Assembly: GCA_027328825.1 (NCBI GenBank)
Contig: DAHWTK010000070.1
Coordinates: 1-8,793 of the forward strand
Direction: 5' to 3'
Source: Nitrospirota bacterium
GTDB lineage: Bacteria; Nitrospirota; JACRHJ01
Length of the DNA stretch: 8,793 nucleotides
Shown here: in pieces, positions 1 through 5,232 of the stretch
Layout of the letters: the number at the start of each line of letters is the position of its first letter
How positions within the stretch are numbered: the first letter of the stretch is position 1
Position numbers and translations under genes: made by a program
The notes under the pieces: model-generated
The model's database searches: none
What the model was told of the DNA's origin: nothing
What the model saw: the letters and a program-made list of their open reading frames with translations, nothing else

Positions 1-1
1 C

Positions 2-79
2 GGAGAGGACGAGCCGGTGAGCGCCTGGCGCGGAGTCGTGCCGGCGGCTGAGGAAGTGAAGCAGGCAATAGCCAATTAA
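2..79 (+). CDS. 3' end of an unidentified upstream gene (partial)
   Basis: Frame 2 is open from the left edge for 25 codons and ends at TAA (77-79). The peptide ends in AAEEVKQAIAN, which looks like a natural amphipathic C-terminal helix. Codons are GC-rich at third positions (GAC GAG CCG GTG AGC GCC), like the nuo genes downstream. The other two plus-strand frames look less protein-like; frame 1 stops after 16 codons. The fragment is too short to name. It is read in the same direction as nuo but is separated by a terminator and a promoter, so it is probably not part of the operon. Confidence 0.5.
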   Translation, partial: GEDEPVSAWRGVVPAAEEVKQAIAN

Positions 80-148
80 TATCTGACAGAGCAGGGCAGG
101 CGCCCTGACTAATTTGAAGTGGGCCCAGATGTCCTCGTTTGACACATG

Positions 149-180
149 AAAAAGGCCGCCAGGGTTTCCTGACGACCTTT
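149..180 (-). terminator. Possible minus-strand intrinsic terminator
   Basis: Arms at 151-163 and 168-180 with loop 164-167. Transcribed from the minus strand they form a continuous 13-bp stem including two G-U pairs, followed by a U tract (complement of 149-153, partly in the stem). On the plus strand the same two positions become C-A mismatches and the flank is less T-rich, so the structure favours minus-strand transcription. No minus-strand gene is visible to its right, so its purpose is unclear. Confidence 0.35.
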
Positions 181-201
181 ATTACGCAATCAAGGGCGCG
201 C

Positions 202-230
202 GGGCGCGATAAATCGCGCCCCTACACAAA
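202..230. repeat. Palindromic intergenic repeat (copy 1)
   Basis: GGGCGCGA (202-209) and TCGCGCCC (214-221) form a perfect 8-bp stem with a 4-base loop, followed by CTACACAAA. The string GATAAATC, six bases, then CTACA recurs with the same spacing at 3418-3436 between nuoBCD and nuoE. This suggests two members of one dispersed palindromic family. Confidence 0.4.
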
Positions 231-241
231 ATACCTATCCA

Positions 242-267
242 GAGGGGCAAACCGCCCCTCCTTTTTT
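242..267 (+). terminator. Intrinsic (rho-independent) terminator
   Basis: GAGGGGC (242-248) and GCCCCTC (254-260) form a perfect 7-bp GC-rich stem with a 5-base loop, followed after one C by six T residues (262-267). It is the best-formed terminator in the window and would end transcription arriving from the upstream gene, 25 bases before the nuo promoter. Confidence 0.7.
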
Positions 268-291
268 ATGCCCGGAAGGGCCTTCTTTTTC

Positions 292-320
292 TTGACAAAC
301 CCCTCCCGCACCGGTAAATT
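292..320 (+). promoter_or_regulatory. Putative sigma-70 promoter of the nuo operon
   Basis: A perfect -35 box TTGACA (292-297) is followed after 17 bases by TAAATT (315-320), which matches the -10 consensus at 4 of 6 positions. Transcription would start near 327, leaving a leader of about 55 bases before the preferred nuoA start. It lies just after a strong terminator and just before the first nuo gene, as expected for an operon promoter. No operator site was recognised. Confidence 0.6.
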
Positions 321-382
321 TTATTGAATATGCATAACTTGCCACAGTGGCGCAAATTTATAGCGCCGCCCGGGGAATGAAT

Positions 383-907
383 ATGTTATTAACTACTGCC
401 GCGTTTGCGGCCACGGGCATGGAGGGAGGCCGTCTTGCCGGAAGCGGGCCTGCCGGACTTTCGGGCGAGCAGCCTACCGGACTTTCGCAGCTTTCGTCCT
501 TCGGCATATACGCCCTGATGGTGCTCGTCATTCTCGGGCTTCTGATGTTCCTGACGACATGGCTTGGCGGCAGGAGGCCAGACCCTGCCAAGGACATGCC
601 TTATGAATCCGGCGTAATCCCGACAGGCAGCGCCCGCCTGAGGCTCCCCGTGCAGTTCTACCTTATTGCCATATTTTTTATCATATTCGATCTTGAAGCG
701 GTCTTCGTGTATTCCTGGGCCGTCGCCTTCGATCTCCTGGGCTGGCAGGGGTTCGCCTGCATTTCCTTCTTCATCGGCGCGCTTCTGATAGGACTCGTAT
801 ACATATGGAAAAAGAAAGGACTCCAGTGGGGGCCGGGGGGGAAAGTAATCCAAAACGGCGGTTGCATGAGAAACGGGGCTTCTCTTTATGAACCAGCGGG
901 AGGGTAA
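383..907 (+). CDS. nuoA: NADH-quinone oxidoreductase subunit A
   Basis: Small membrane subunit of complex I next to the quinone chamber. Numbered from ATG 383 (174 aa), it has membrane segments at about 40-61, 91-113 and 123-143. Family motifs are [21 protein letters not shown] (74-94) and FDLEAVF (102-108), which holds the conserved acidic pair D103/E105. The start at 383 is preferred because GGGGA (372-376) lies 6 bases upstream; GTG 347 and ATG 377 are in frame but lack a well-spaced ribosome site. The protein is longer than usual (family about 120-150 aa): the first 38 residues are a non-conserved Gly/Pro/Ser-rich extension with a short internal duplication, and about 22 non-conserved residues follow GLQWGP. 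The 3' end overlaps nuoBCD by 20 bases. A seven-G run precedes the tail, so the C-terminus may be misread. Confidence 0.93.
   Translation: MLLTTAAFAATGMEGGRLAGSGPAGLSGEQPTGLSQLSSFGIYALMVLVILGLLMFLTTWLGGRRPDPAKDMPYESGVIPTGSARLRLPVQFYLIAIFFIIFDLEAVFVYSWAVAFDLLGWQGFACISFFIGALLIGLVYIWKKKGLQWGPGGKVIQNGGCMRNGASLYEPAGG
449..487 (+). repeat. 24-bp tandem duplication in the nuoA 5' region
   Basis: The 15 bases at 449-463 recur at 473-487 with one difference (CCTGCCGGACTTTCG versus CCTACCGGACTTTCG), exactly 24 bases or eight codons apart. The duplication encodes PAGLS and PTGLS in the non-conserved N-terminal extension of NuoA, ahead of the first membrane segment. Confidence 0.7.
835..841 (+). other. 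G-GGG-GGG slippery heptamer near the end of nuoA
   Basis: Seven consecutive G residues sit as ccG GGG GGG AAA in the nuoA frame, which fits the X XXY YYZ form of a -1 slippery site. An internal Shine-Dalgarno-like AGGA lies at 817-820, 14 bases upstream. The -1 frame runs to TGA at 889-891, overlapping the nuoBCD ATG (888-890) as ATGA. The alternatives are a homopolymer sequencing error or chance. Confidence 0.4.
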
Positions 908-3365
908 CTCGAACGGCGGCGCCCGAAGCCGGCCAACCGGCGGCGGCATAGCTCTGGCCTCCGTCGAGGATGTCCTGAACTACGGGCTGAACTGGGGCCG
1001 CAAGAACAGCCTCTGGCCCATGTTCTTCGGTCTTTCCTGCTGCTTTATAGAATTCTCCAACACCGCAACGCCCCGCTACGACATTGCGCGCTTCGGCGCG
1101 GAGGTGCTCCGTGGTTCGCCCAGACAGGCGGACGTAATGTTCGTGGCGGGAACGGTCTTCAAGAAAATGGCCCCTTCCATCCTCCGGCTCTACGAGCAGA
1201 TGGCCGAGCCGCGCTGGGTGGTGTCTATGGGCTCGTGTTCCAACACCGGCGGGATGTACGACGTTTACAGCGTCGTACAGGGGATAAACCAGATCCTGCC
1301 CGTGGACGCCTATATCCCCGGATGCCCACCCCGCCCCGAAGAGGTTATGCAGGCCCTGACAATGCTCCAGGATAAAATAATGCGGGAAGAGCGCCCGATC
1401 CGCCCCGTCCTGCACATGAAGGGCGGGAGCCAGGGAACTGCGGGCGGGCCGCTTGTTGACGGCGTGACAAAGTCCAGGGACGGCCGGGGCCCCGGCTGCG
1501 AAGGGACGAAGATGCGCGGAACGGAGGTTACGCCGCCCAGGCTCTGGGGAAGCCGCGCGCCCTTGATGTGGACGCCGCCCCCCGCGAAGACGCCGATACC
1601 GGACAAGATTTCCGGCGCTATCGAGAGCCTGAAGCAGGAGTTCGGCCCGGATACTATAAAAGAAGACGCCTCGGCGGGGGACATGGCTACGATAAAAAGT
1701 CCGCCGGAGCGTATTCCCGACATCCTGAGCTATCTGAAGAAGAAGGCGCCTACAAGGTTCCAGCGGCTTGAGGACCTGACCGCCGTGGACGAGTCCGCGC
1801 GCCGCGACAGGGCAAGGTATAAAGACTTCACGCTGGTTCATACGCTTTTTTCCTATGACGTCCCCGGACACATAAGAATAAAATCCGAACTGTCAGGAGA
1901 CGCCCCGTCAGCGCCGTCCATAACCGGCATATGGCCTTCGGCAAACTGGTACGAGCGCGAGGCCTACGACATGTTCGGGATACGCTTTGAGGGCCATCCG
2001 TACCTGAAAAGGCTCATCATGCCGGACGACTGGGAGGGCCATCCGCTCAGGAAATCACATCCCTATCGTGCAACGGACATGAAGCCGTATACGAAAGCCG
2101 ACGCAGCCAGCCATGAACCGCGGGACATACGCGATTATTTCAACCGTGACAAGGGCGGTGGCGAGGCTGCCGTCCGAGGCCGGTCAACCGGCGACGACGG
2201 TCTCGACATCGCCTATCTGAACCTGGGGCCTCATCACGTCGGGACGCACGGGATTATCCGTTACGTCCTGAAGCTCCGCGGCGAGGAAATCCTCGACATG
2301 GCCGTGGATATTGGATACCACCACCGGGCGGCTGAAAAGACCGGCGAGCGGCAGTCCTGGCACCAGTACATCGTATATACCGACCGGGTGGAATATCTTA
2401 TCGGGTCGAACAACAACCTCGCATATCTGGGCGCGGTGGAAAAACTCCTGGGAGTGAAGGTCCCGGACCGCGCGCAGTATGTTCGCGTTATGCTATGCGA
2501 GTTGTTCAGAATATCGAGCCACCTTGTCTGGCTTGGGACTTTCGCGCACGACGTCGGCGCCATGACCCCAGTATTCTACTGCTTCCGGGACCGTGAAAGG
2601 ATAATGGACATAGTCGAGCACATCACCGGCGGCAGGCTCCATCCGTCCTGGTTCCGCATCGGCGGAATCGCAGACGACCTGCCCGACGGCTGGAAGGAGA
2701 TGGTGGAGGATTTTGTCCGGTATCTCCCGGCCCAGATAGACGAATATTCGAGGCTTCTGACCGACAGCGCAATCTTTAAAGCAAGGACGAAGGGAGTGGG
2801 CGGCCTGGAGACTTCGCAGGCGATAGACTGGGGAATGACGGGGCCAAACCTCCGCGCGTGCGGCCTGGCATGGGACCTGCGGAAGAAAATACCCTATTCC
2901 GGATACGAGTCCTTCGACTTCGACGTGCCCGTCGGAAATACCGGGGACTGCTACGACCGCTACCTCGTCCGGCTTGAGGAGATGCGCCAGAGCGTCAGGA
3001 TAATCGAGCAGGCGGCAAGAGAGATGCCGCCGGGCCGGTGGATATCAGAGGACTACCGCTACTGCATTCCGCAGAAACGGGACACTCTGCACGACATTGA
3101 AAGCCTCATACACCATTTCGTGAATGTGACACGCGGGTTGACGCCGCCAAAGGGCGAGGCGTATTTCAGCATCGAATCCCCGAAGGGAGAATACGGCTAT
3201 TACGTCGTCTCGGATGGCTTGAATTATCCCTACAGGGTGCGGGTGCGCGCGCCGTCTTTCCCGCACATGCAGATGACGCCGATGCTCTGCCGGGGGTGGT
3301 TCATATCAGACCTTATAGCCGTCGTGGGCGCGCTTGACTACGTCATGGCGGATATAGACAGGTAG
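888..3365 (+). CDS. nuoBCD: NADH-quinone oxidoreductase subunits B, C and D (triple fusion)
   Basis: One 825-aa chain holding three connecting-arm subunits of complex I. NuoB (about 20-178) carries the N2 [4Fe-4S] ligands C51, C52, C117 and C146 ([29 protein letters not shown]). NuoC (about 235-395) ends in the signature [12 protein letters not shown] (354-365) and [13 protein letters not shown] (380-392). NuoD (about 438-825) has GPHHVGTHG (447-455) with H450 and H454, [10 protein letters not shown]503 in the VEY motif, and the E. coli-type end MADIDR. H454 and Y503 correspond to the quinone-binding His and Tyr known from Thermus Nqo4. Separate NuoB, NuoC and NuoD are the commonest state; NuoCD fusion is normal in E. 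coli, and B/C/D fusions have, to my memory, been annotated in some deltaproteobacteria. ATG 888 is the only sensible start; its ribosome site is weak (CGGGG 874-878), consistent with coupling to nuoA. Linkers 178-232 and 395-436 are not conserved. Confidence 0.95.
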   Translation: MNQREGNSNGGARSRPTGGGIALASVEDVLNYGLNWGRKNSLWPMFFGLSCCFIEFSNTATPRYDIARFGAEVLRGSPRQADVMFVAGTVFKKMAPSILRLYEQMAEPRWVVSMGSCSNTGGMYDVYSVVQGINQILPVDAYIPGCPPRPEEVMQALTMLQDKIMREERPIRPVLHMKGGSQGTAGGPLVDGVTKSRDGRGPGCEGTKMRGTEVTPPRLWGSRAPLMWTPPPAKTPIPDKISGAIESLKQEFGPDTIKEDASAGDMATIKSPPERIPDILSYLKKKAPTRFQRLEDLTAVDESARRDRARYKDFTLVHTLFSYDVPGHIRIKSELSGDAPSAPSITGIWPSANWYEREAYDMFGIRFEGHPYLKRLIMPDDWEGHPLRKSHPYRATDMKPYTKADAASHEPRDIRDYFNRDKGGGEAAVRGRSTGDDGLDIAYLNLGPHHVGTHGIIRYVLKLRGEEILDMAVDIGYHHRAAEKTGERQSWHQYIVYTDRVEYLIGSNNNLAYLGAVEKLLGVKVPDRAQYVRVMLCELFRISSHLVWLGTFAHDVGAMTPVFYCFRDRERIMDIVEHITGGRLHPSWFRIGGIADDLPDGWKEMVEDFVRYLPAQIDEYSRLLTDSAIFKARTKGVGGLETSQAIDWGMTGPNLRACGLAWDLRKKIPYSGYESFDFDVPVGNTGDCYDRYLVRLEEMRQSVRIIEQAAREMPPGRWISEDYRYCIPQKRDTLHDIESLIHHFVNVTRGLTPPKGEAYFSIESPKGEYGYYVVSDGLNYPYRVRVRAPSFPHMQMTPMLCRGWFISDLIAVVGALDYVMADIDR
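928..941. repeat. GCCGG-N4-CCGGC palindrome, N-terminus of NuoBCD
   Basis: Five-bp arms GCCGG (928-932) and CCGGC (937-941) around CCAA. It falls in the non-conserved first 20 residues (RSRPTGGG). Flanking bases 923-946 match 2174-2197 at about 20 of 24 positions and in the same reading frame. Confidence 0.4.
1483..1496. repeat. GCCGG-N4-CCGGC palindrome, B-C linker of nuoBCD
   Basis: Arms GCCGG (1483-1487) and CCGGC (1492-1496) around GGCC make a perfect 14-base palindrome. It lies within the codons for the non-conserved linker between the NuoB and NuoC domains. Confidence 0.4.
2179..2192. repeat. GCCGG-N4-CCGGC palindrome, C-D linker of nuoBCD
   Basis: Arms GCCGG (2179-2183) and CCGGC (2188-2192) around TCAA, within codons for the linker just before the NuoD domain (VRGRSTGDD). 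The surrounding 24 bases resemble the copy at 923-946. Confidence 0.4.
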
Positions 3366-3376
3366 GGCAAAATACA

Positions 3377-3438
3377 TTTGTAGCTGCCCCATTTATGGGG
3401 CGCATCTGAAACCGCCTGATAAATCTGGCAGCTACAAA
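3377..3438. repeat. 62-bp inverted-repeat element between nuoBCD and nuoE (copy 2)
   Basis: The ends 3377-3396 and 3419-3438 are inverted repeats matching at 18 of 20 positions; the outermost 12 bp (TTTGTAGCTGCC with GGCAGCTACAAA) are perfect. A nested hairpin GCCCC-ATTTAT-GGGGC occupies 3386-3401. The element fills most of the only real gap in the operon and contains no open frame. It resembles a miniature inverted-repeat element and shares GATAAATC-N6-CTACA with the repeat at 202-230. No T tract follows, so it does not look like a terminator, but the transcript would fold strongly here. Confidence 0.6.
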
Positions 3439-3454
3439 ACATGAAAGAGGACAG

Positions 3455-3922
3455 ATGCTATCCGATGGCCGCATAAAAGAACTCCGCGAATATGTCGCGT
3501 CCCTGGAGCACCCGGAAGAGGCGCTGGTAGACCTCATGCACGAGGCCCAGGAAGCGTACGGCTATCTCTCTGACGAGGCGGCGGAGAAGGTCGCGGAGAT
3601 TGCGGACGTCCCGGTTATAAAAGTGGACGAGCTTGCGACGTTTTACAACCTCATATTCAGAAGGCCCGTAGGCAGGAAGGTCATCTTCGTCTGCGACAGT
3701 ATCTCCTGCTGGGTCGTGGGTATGGAAAACATATTCGATTACCTGAAGAAGAGGCTTGGCATCGACATAGGCGGAACGACGCCGGACGGGGCTTTTACGC
3801 TGCTACCGATATGCTGCATAGGCGCGTGTCACGTCGCCCCGGCGATGATGGTGGGCGATAAATTATACGGGAACCTTACACCGGAGAGCATAGACGAAAT
3901 TCTGGAAAAGGAGAGGAATTAA
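3455..3922 (+). CDS. nuoE: NADH-quinone oxidoreductase subunit E
   Basis: A 155-aa thioredoxin-fold [2Fe-2S] protein (cluster N1a) of the NADH-oxidising module, partner of NuoF in the cytoplasmic arm. The four ligands are visible: C80 and C85 (FVCDSISC), then C121 and C125 (CIGAC), with the family pattern GGTTPDGAFTL (106-116) between and HVAPAMMV after. The N-terminal helical part (EALVDLMHEAQEAYGYLSDE, then ATFYNLIF) is typical. Length is normal (about 150-180 aa). The start ATG 3455 is preceded by AAGAGGA (3445-3451), spaced rather closely. It follows nuoBCD after an 89-base gap occupied by an inverted-repeat element, and its TAA (3920-3922) directly abuts nuoF in the same frame. Confidence 0.95.
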   Translation: MLSDGRIKELREYVASLEHPEEALVDLMHEAQEAYGYLSDEAAEKVAEIADVPVIKVDELATFYNLIFRRPVGRKVIFVCDSISCWVVGMENIFDYLKKRLGIDIGGTTPDGAFTLLPICCIGACHVAPAMMVGDKLYGNLTPESIDEILEKERN

Positions 3923-5224
3923 CTGGAACCTCTGCTCACAAAAAATTTCCACCTTGGCCGCCCGGCGTCCCTGAAGGAATACGAAGCCTCCGGCGGATAT
4001 AAGGGGCTTCGCGCCGCGCTCAGGATGACGCCCGACGACGTGATAAAGACCGTAATCGACTCCGGCCTCAGGGGACGGGGCGGGGCGGGGTTCCCGACCG
4101 GGAAAAAATGGAGCCTCACGGACAGGAAAACCCCCGGCCCGAGGTATTTTTTGGTAAATGCGGACGAAATGGAACCGGGGACTTTCAAAGACCGCTTCCT
4201 GATGGAGAGAGACCCGCACCAGGTCATAGAAGGTCTCCTGATAAGCGGCTATGCTACGGAGGCGGGGAAGGGATATATCTTCATCCGCTACGAATATTCC
4301 GAGGCCGCGCAGGCGCTTGAGAGGGCCATAGGAGAGGCGAAGAGCGCGGGTTTTATCGGGAAAGATATACTTGGGAGCGGTTTCTCAATGGAAATATCCG
4401 TCCACAGGAGCGCGGGCAGGTACGAGTGCGGTGAGGAGACGGCGCTTATGAACGCGCTGGAGGGCAGACGCGCAAACCCGCGCTCGAAACCGCCCTACCC
4501 CGCTTCCAAGGGCTTCTGGATGAGGCCAACGACCGTCAACAACGCGGAGACGGTGGCGAATATACCGCACATAATAAAAATGGGCGCAAGCCAATGGAAG
4601 TCCCTGGCGGCATACGAGGGCGGGGCCGGGACGAAGCTTTACGGCGTCTCGGGGAGGGTAAAAAATCCCGGCCTTTTCGAGCTTCCGACAGGTACGCCGC
4701 TTAATGAGATAATCGAGACCCACGGCGGGGGGATGCGTGACGGACACTCCTTCAAGGCGTGCCTGCCCGGCGGAGCTTCGACGCCGATCATCACACCCGA
4801 TAACATGGATGTCCGGATGGATTTTGACACGGTTTCAAAAATCGGCTCCCGCATGGGAACAGGCTGCGTGACCGTATTCGACGACACCTGCTGCATCGTT
4901 CGCGCGATGATTAACAACATTATGTTCTTCGTCAGGGAGTCCTGCGGCTGGTGCACTCCCTGCCGCGACGGGCTTCCGTTCGTTTACAACATCCTTCAGC
5001 GCATCGAGGCCGGGGTTGCGGAGATGGACGAACTGGCCGTGCTGGAAGAGAACTGCGAGACTATTTATCCTAACTCGTTCTGCGCTTTTGCACCGGGCGC
5101 AGTGGACCCGGTAAGGAGTATGATGAGGCTATTCCGGGAAGAGGTGGAAGAACATATACGTCTGAGAAAGTGTCCAATGAACCCTCGCCCCCTGCCCCTC
5201 TCACATGAAAGGGCGAGGGGTTAA
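3923..5224 (+). CDS. nuoF: NADH-quinone oxidoreductase subunit F, probable CTG start
   Basis: A 433-aa subunit that binds NADH and FMN and holds [4Fe-4S] cluster N3. Motifs: GLRGRGGAGFPTG (48-60) for FMN/NADH, NADEMEPGTFKDR (79-91), CGEETAL with GRRANPRSKPP (181-191), and N3 ligands C341, C344, C347 (ESCGWCTPC) and C387 (SFCAFAPGAV). The first ATG is at 4025, but starting there would remove 34 residues that match the family N-terminus (LEPLLTKNFHL, then GGYKGLRAALRMTPDDV). No ATG, GTG or TTG lies in frame between the nuoE stop and 4025. CTG 3923 falls where the family Met is expected and has GAGAGGA (3911-3917) 5 bases upstream. I therefore start at 3923, a rare CTG start or an ATG lost by mutation or sequencing error. 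The last 14 residues (420-433) are encoded by a palindromic element and look added on. Confidence 0.93.
   Translation: MEPLLTKNFHLGRPASLKEYEASGGYKGLRAALRMTPDDVIKTVIDSGLRGRGGAGFPTGKKWSLTDRKTPGPRYFLVNADEMEPGTFKDRFLMERDPHQVIEGLLISGYATEAGKGYIFIRYEYSEAAQALERAIGEAKSAGFIGKDILGSGFSMEISVHRSAGRYECGEETALMNALEGRRANPRSKPPYPASKGFWMRPTTVNNAETVANIPHIIKMGASQWKSLAAYEGGAGTKLYGVSGRVKNPGLFELPTGTPLNEIIETHGGGMRDGHSFKACLPGGASTPIITPDNMDVRMDFDTVSKIGSRMGTGCVTVFDDTCCIVRAMINNIMFFVRESCGWCTPCRDGLPFVYNILQRIEAGVAEMDELAVLEENCETIYPNSFCAFAPGAVDPVRSMMRLFREEVEEHIRLRKCPMNPRPLPLSHERARG
5182..5219. repeat. Palindromic element forming the nuoF 3' end
   Basis: CCCTCGCCC (5182-5190) and GGGCGAGGG (5211-5219) are perfect 9-bp inverted repeats around 20 bases; allowing one bulged G the pairing extends to AACCC/GGGTT. 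It encodes the non-conserved NuoF tail (PRPLPLSHERARG) and ends just before the stop codon and the nuoG ribosome site AAGGA (5223-5227). It resembles a short dispersed repeat that has entered the end of the gene in frame. Confidence 0.5.
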
Positions 5225-5232
5225 GGAAGTAT

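Larger units (their letters stand above)
80..382. other. Intergenic region upstream of nuoA
   Basis: About 300 bases without a convincing gene. From left to right it has a 6-bp hairpin (CAGGGC 92-97, GCCCTG 102-107) with no T tract, a hairpin reading as a minus-strand terminator, a palindromic repeat, a plus-strand terminator, the probable operon promoter and a short untranslated leader. A 62-codon frame (139-327) crosses these structures and reads as translated repeat sequence, so I do not call it a gene. Confidence 0.7.

Noticed and set aside
139..327. Open frame of 62 codons upstream of nuoA
   Set aside because: It starts at TTG without a ribosome site, runs through two hairpins, the palindromic repeat and the terminator, and its peptide (RGRDKSRPYT...) reads like translated repeat sequence.
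771..1871. Long minus-strand open frame of 366 codons opposite nuoA and nuoBCD
   Set aside because: It lies antisense to well-conserved complex I domains, shows no recognisable motif and is explained by GC-rich codon use on the opposite strand.
3377..3438. Inverted repeat read as a terminator splitting the operon
   Set aside because: The stem is followed by ACATGAAAG rather than a T tract, and the genes on both sides belong to one complex.
4025..5224. nuoF starting at ATG 4025
   Set aside because: This would drop 34 residues that match the NuoF N-terminus, and no suitable ribosome site precedes the ATG.
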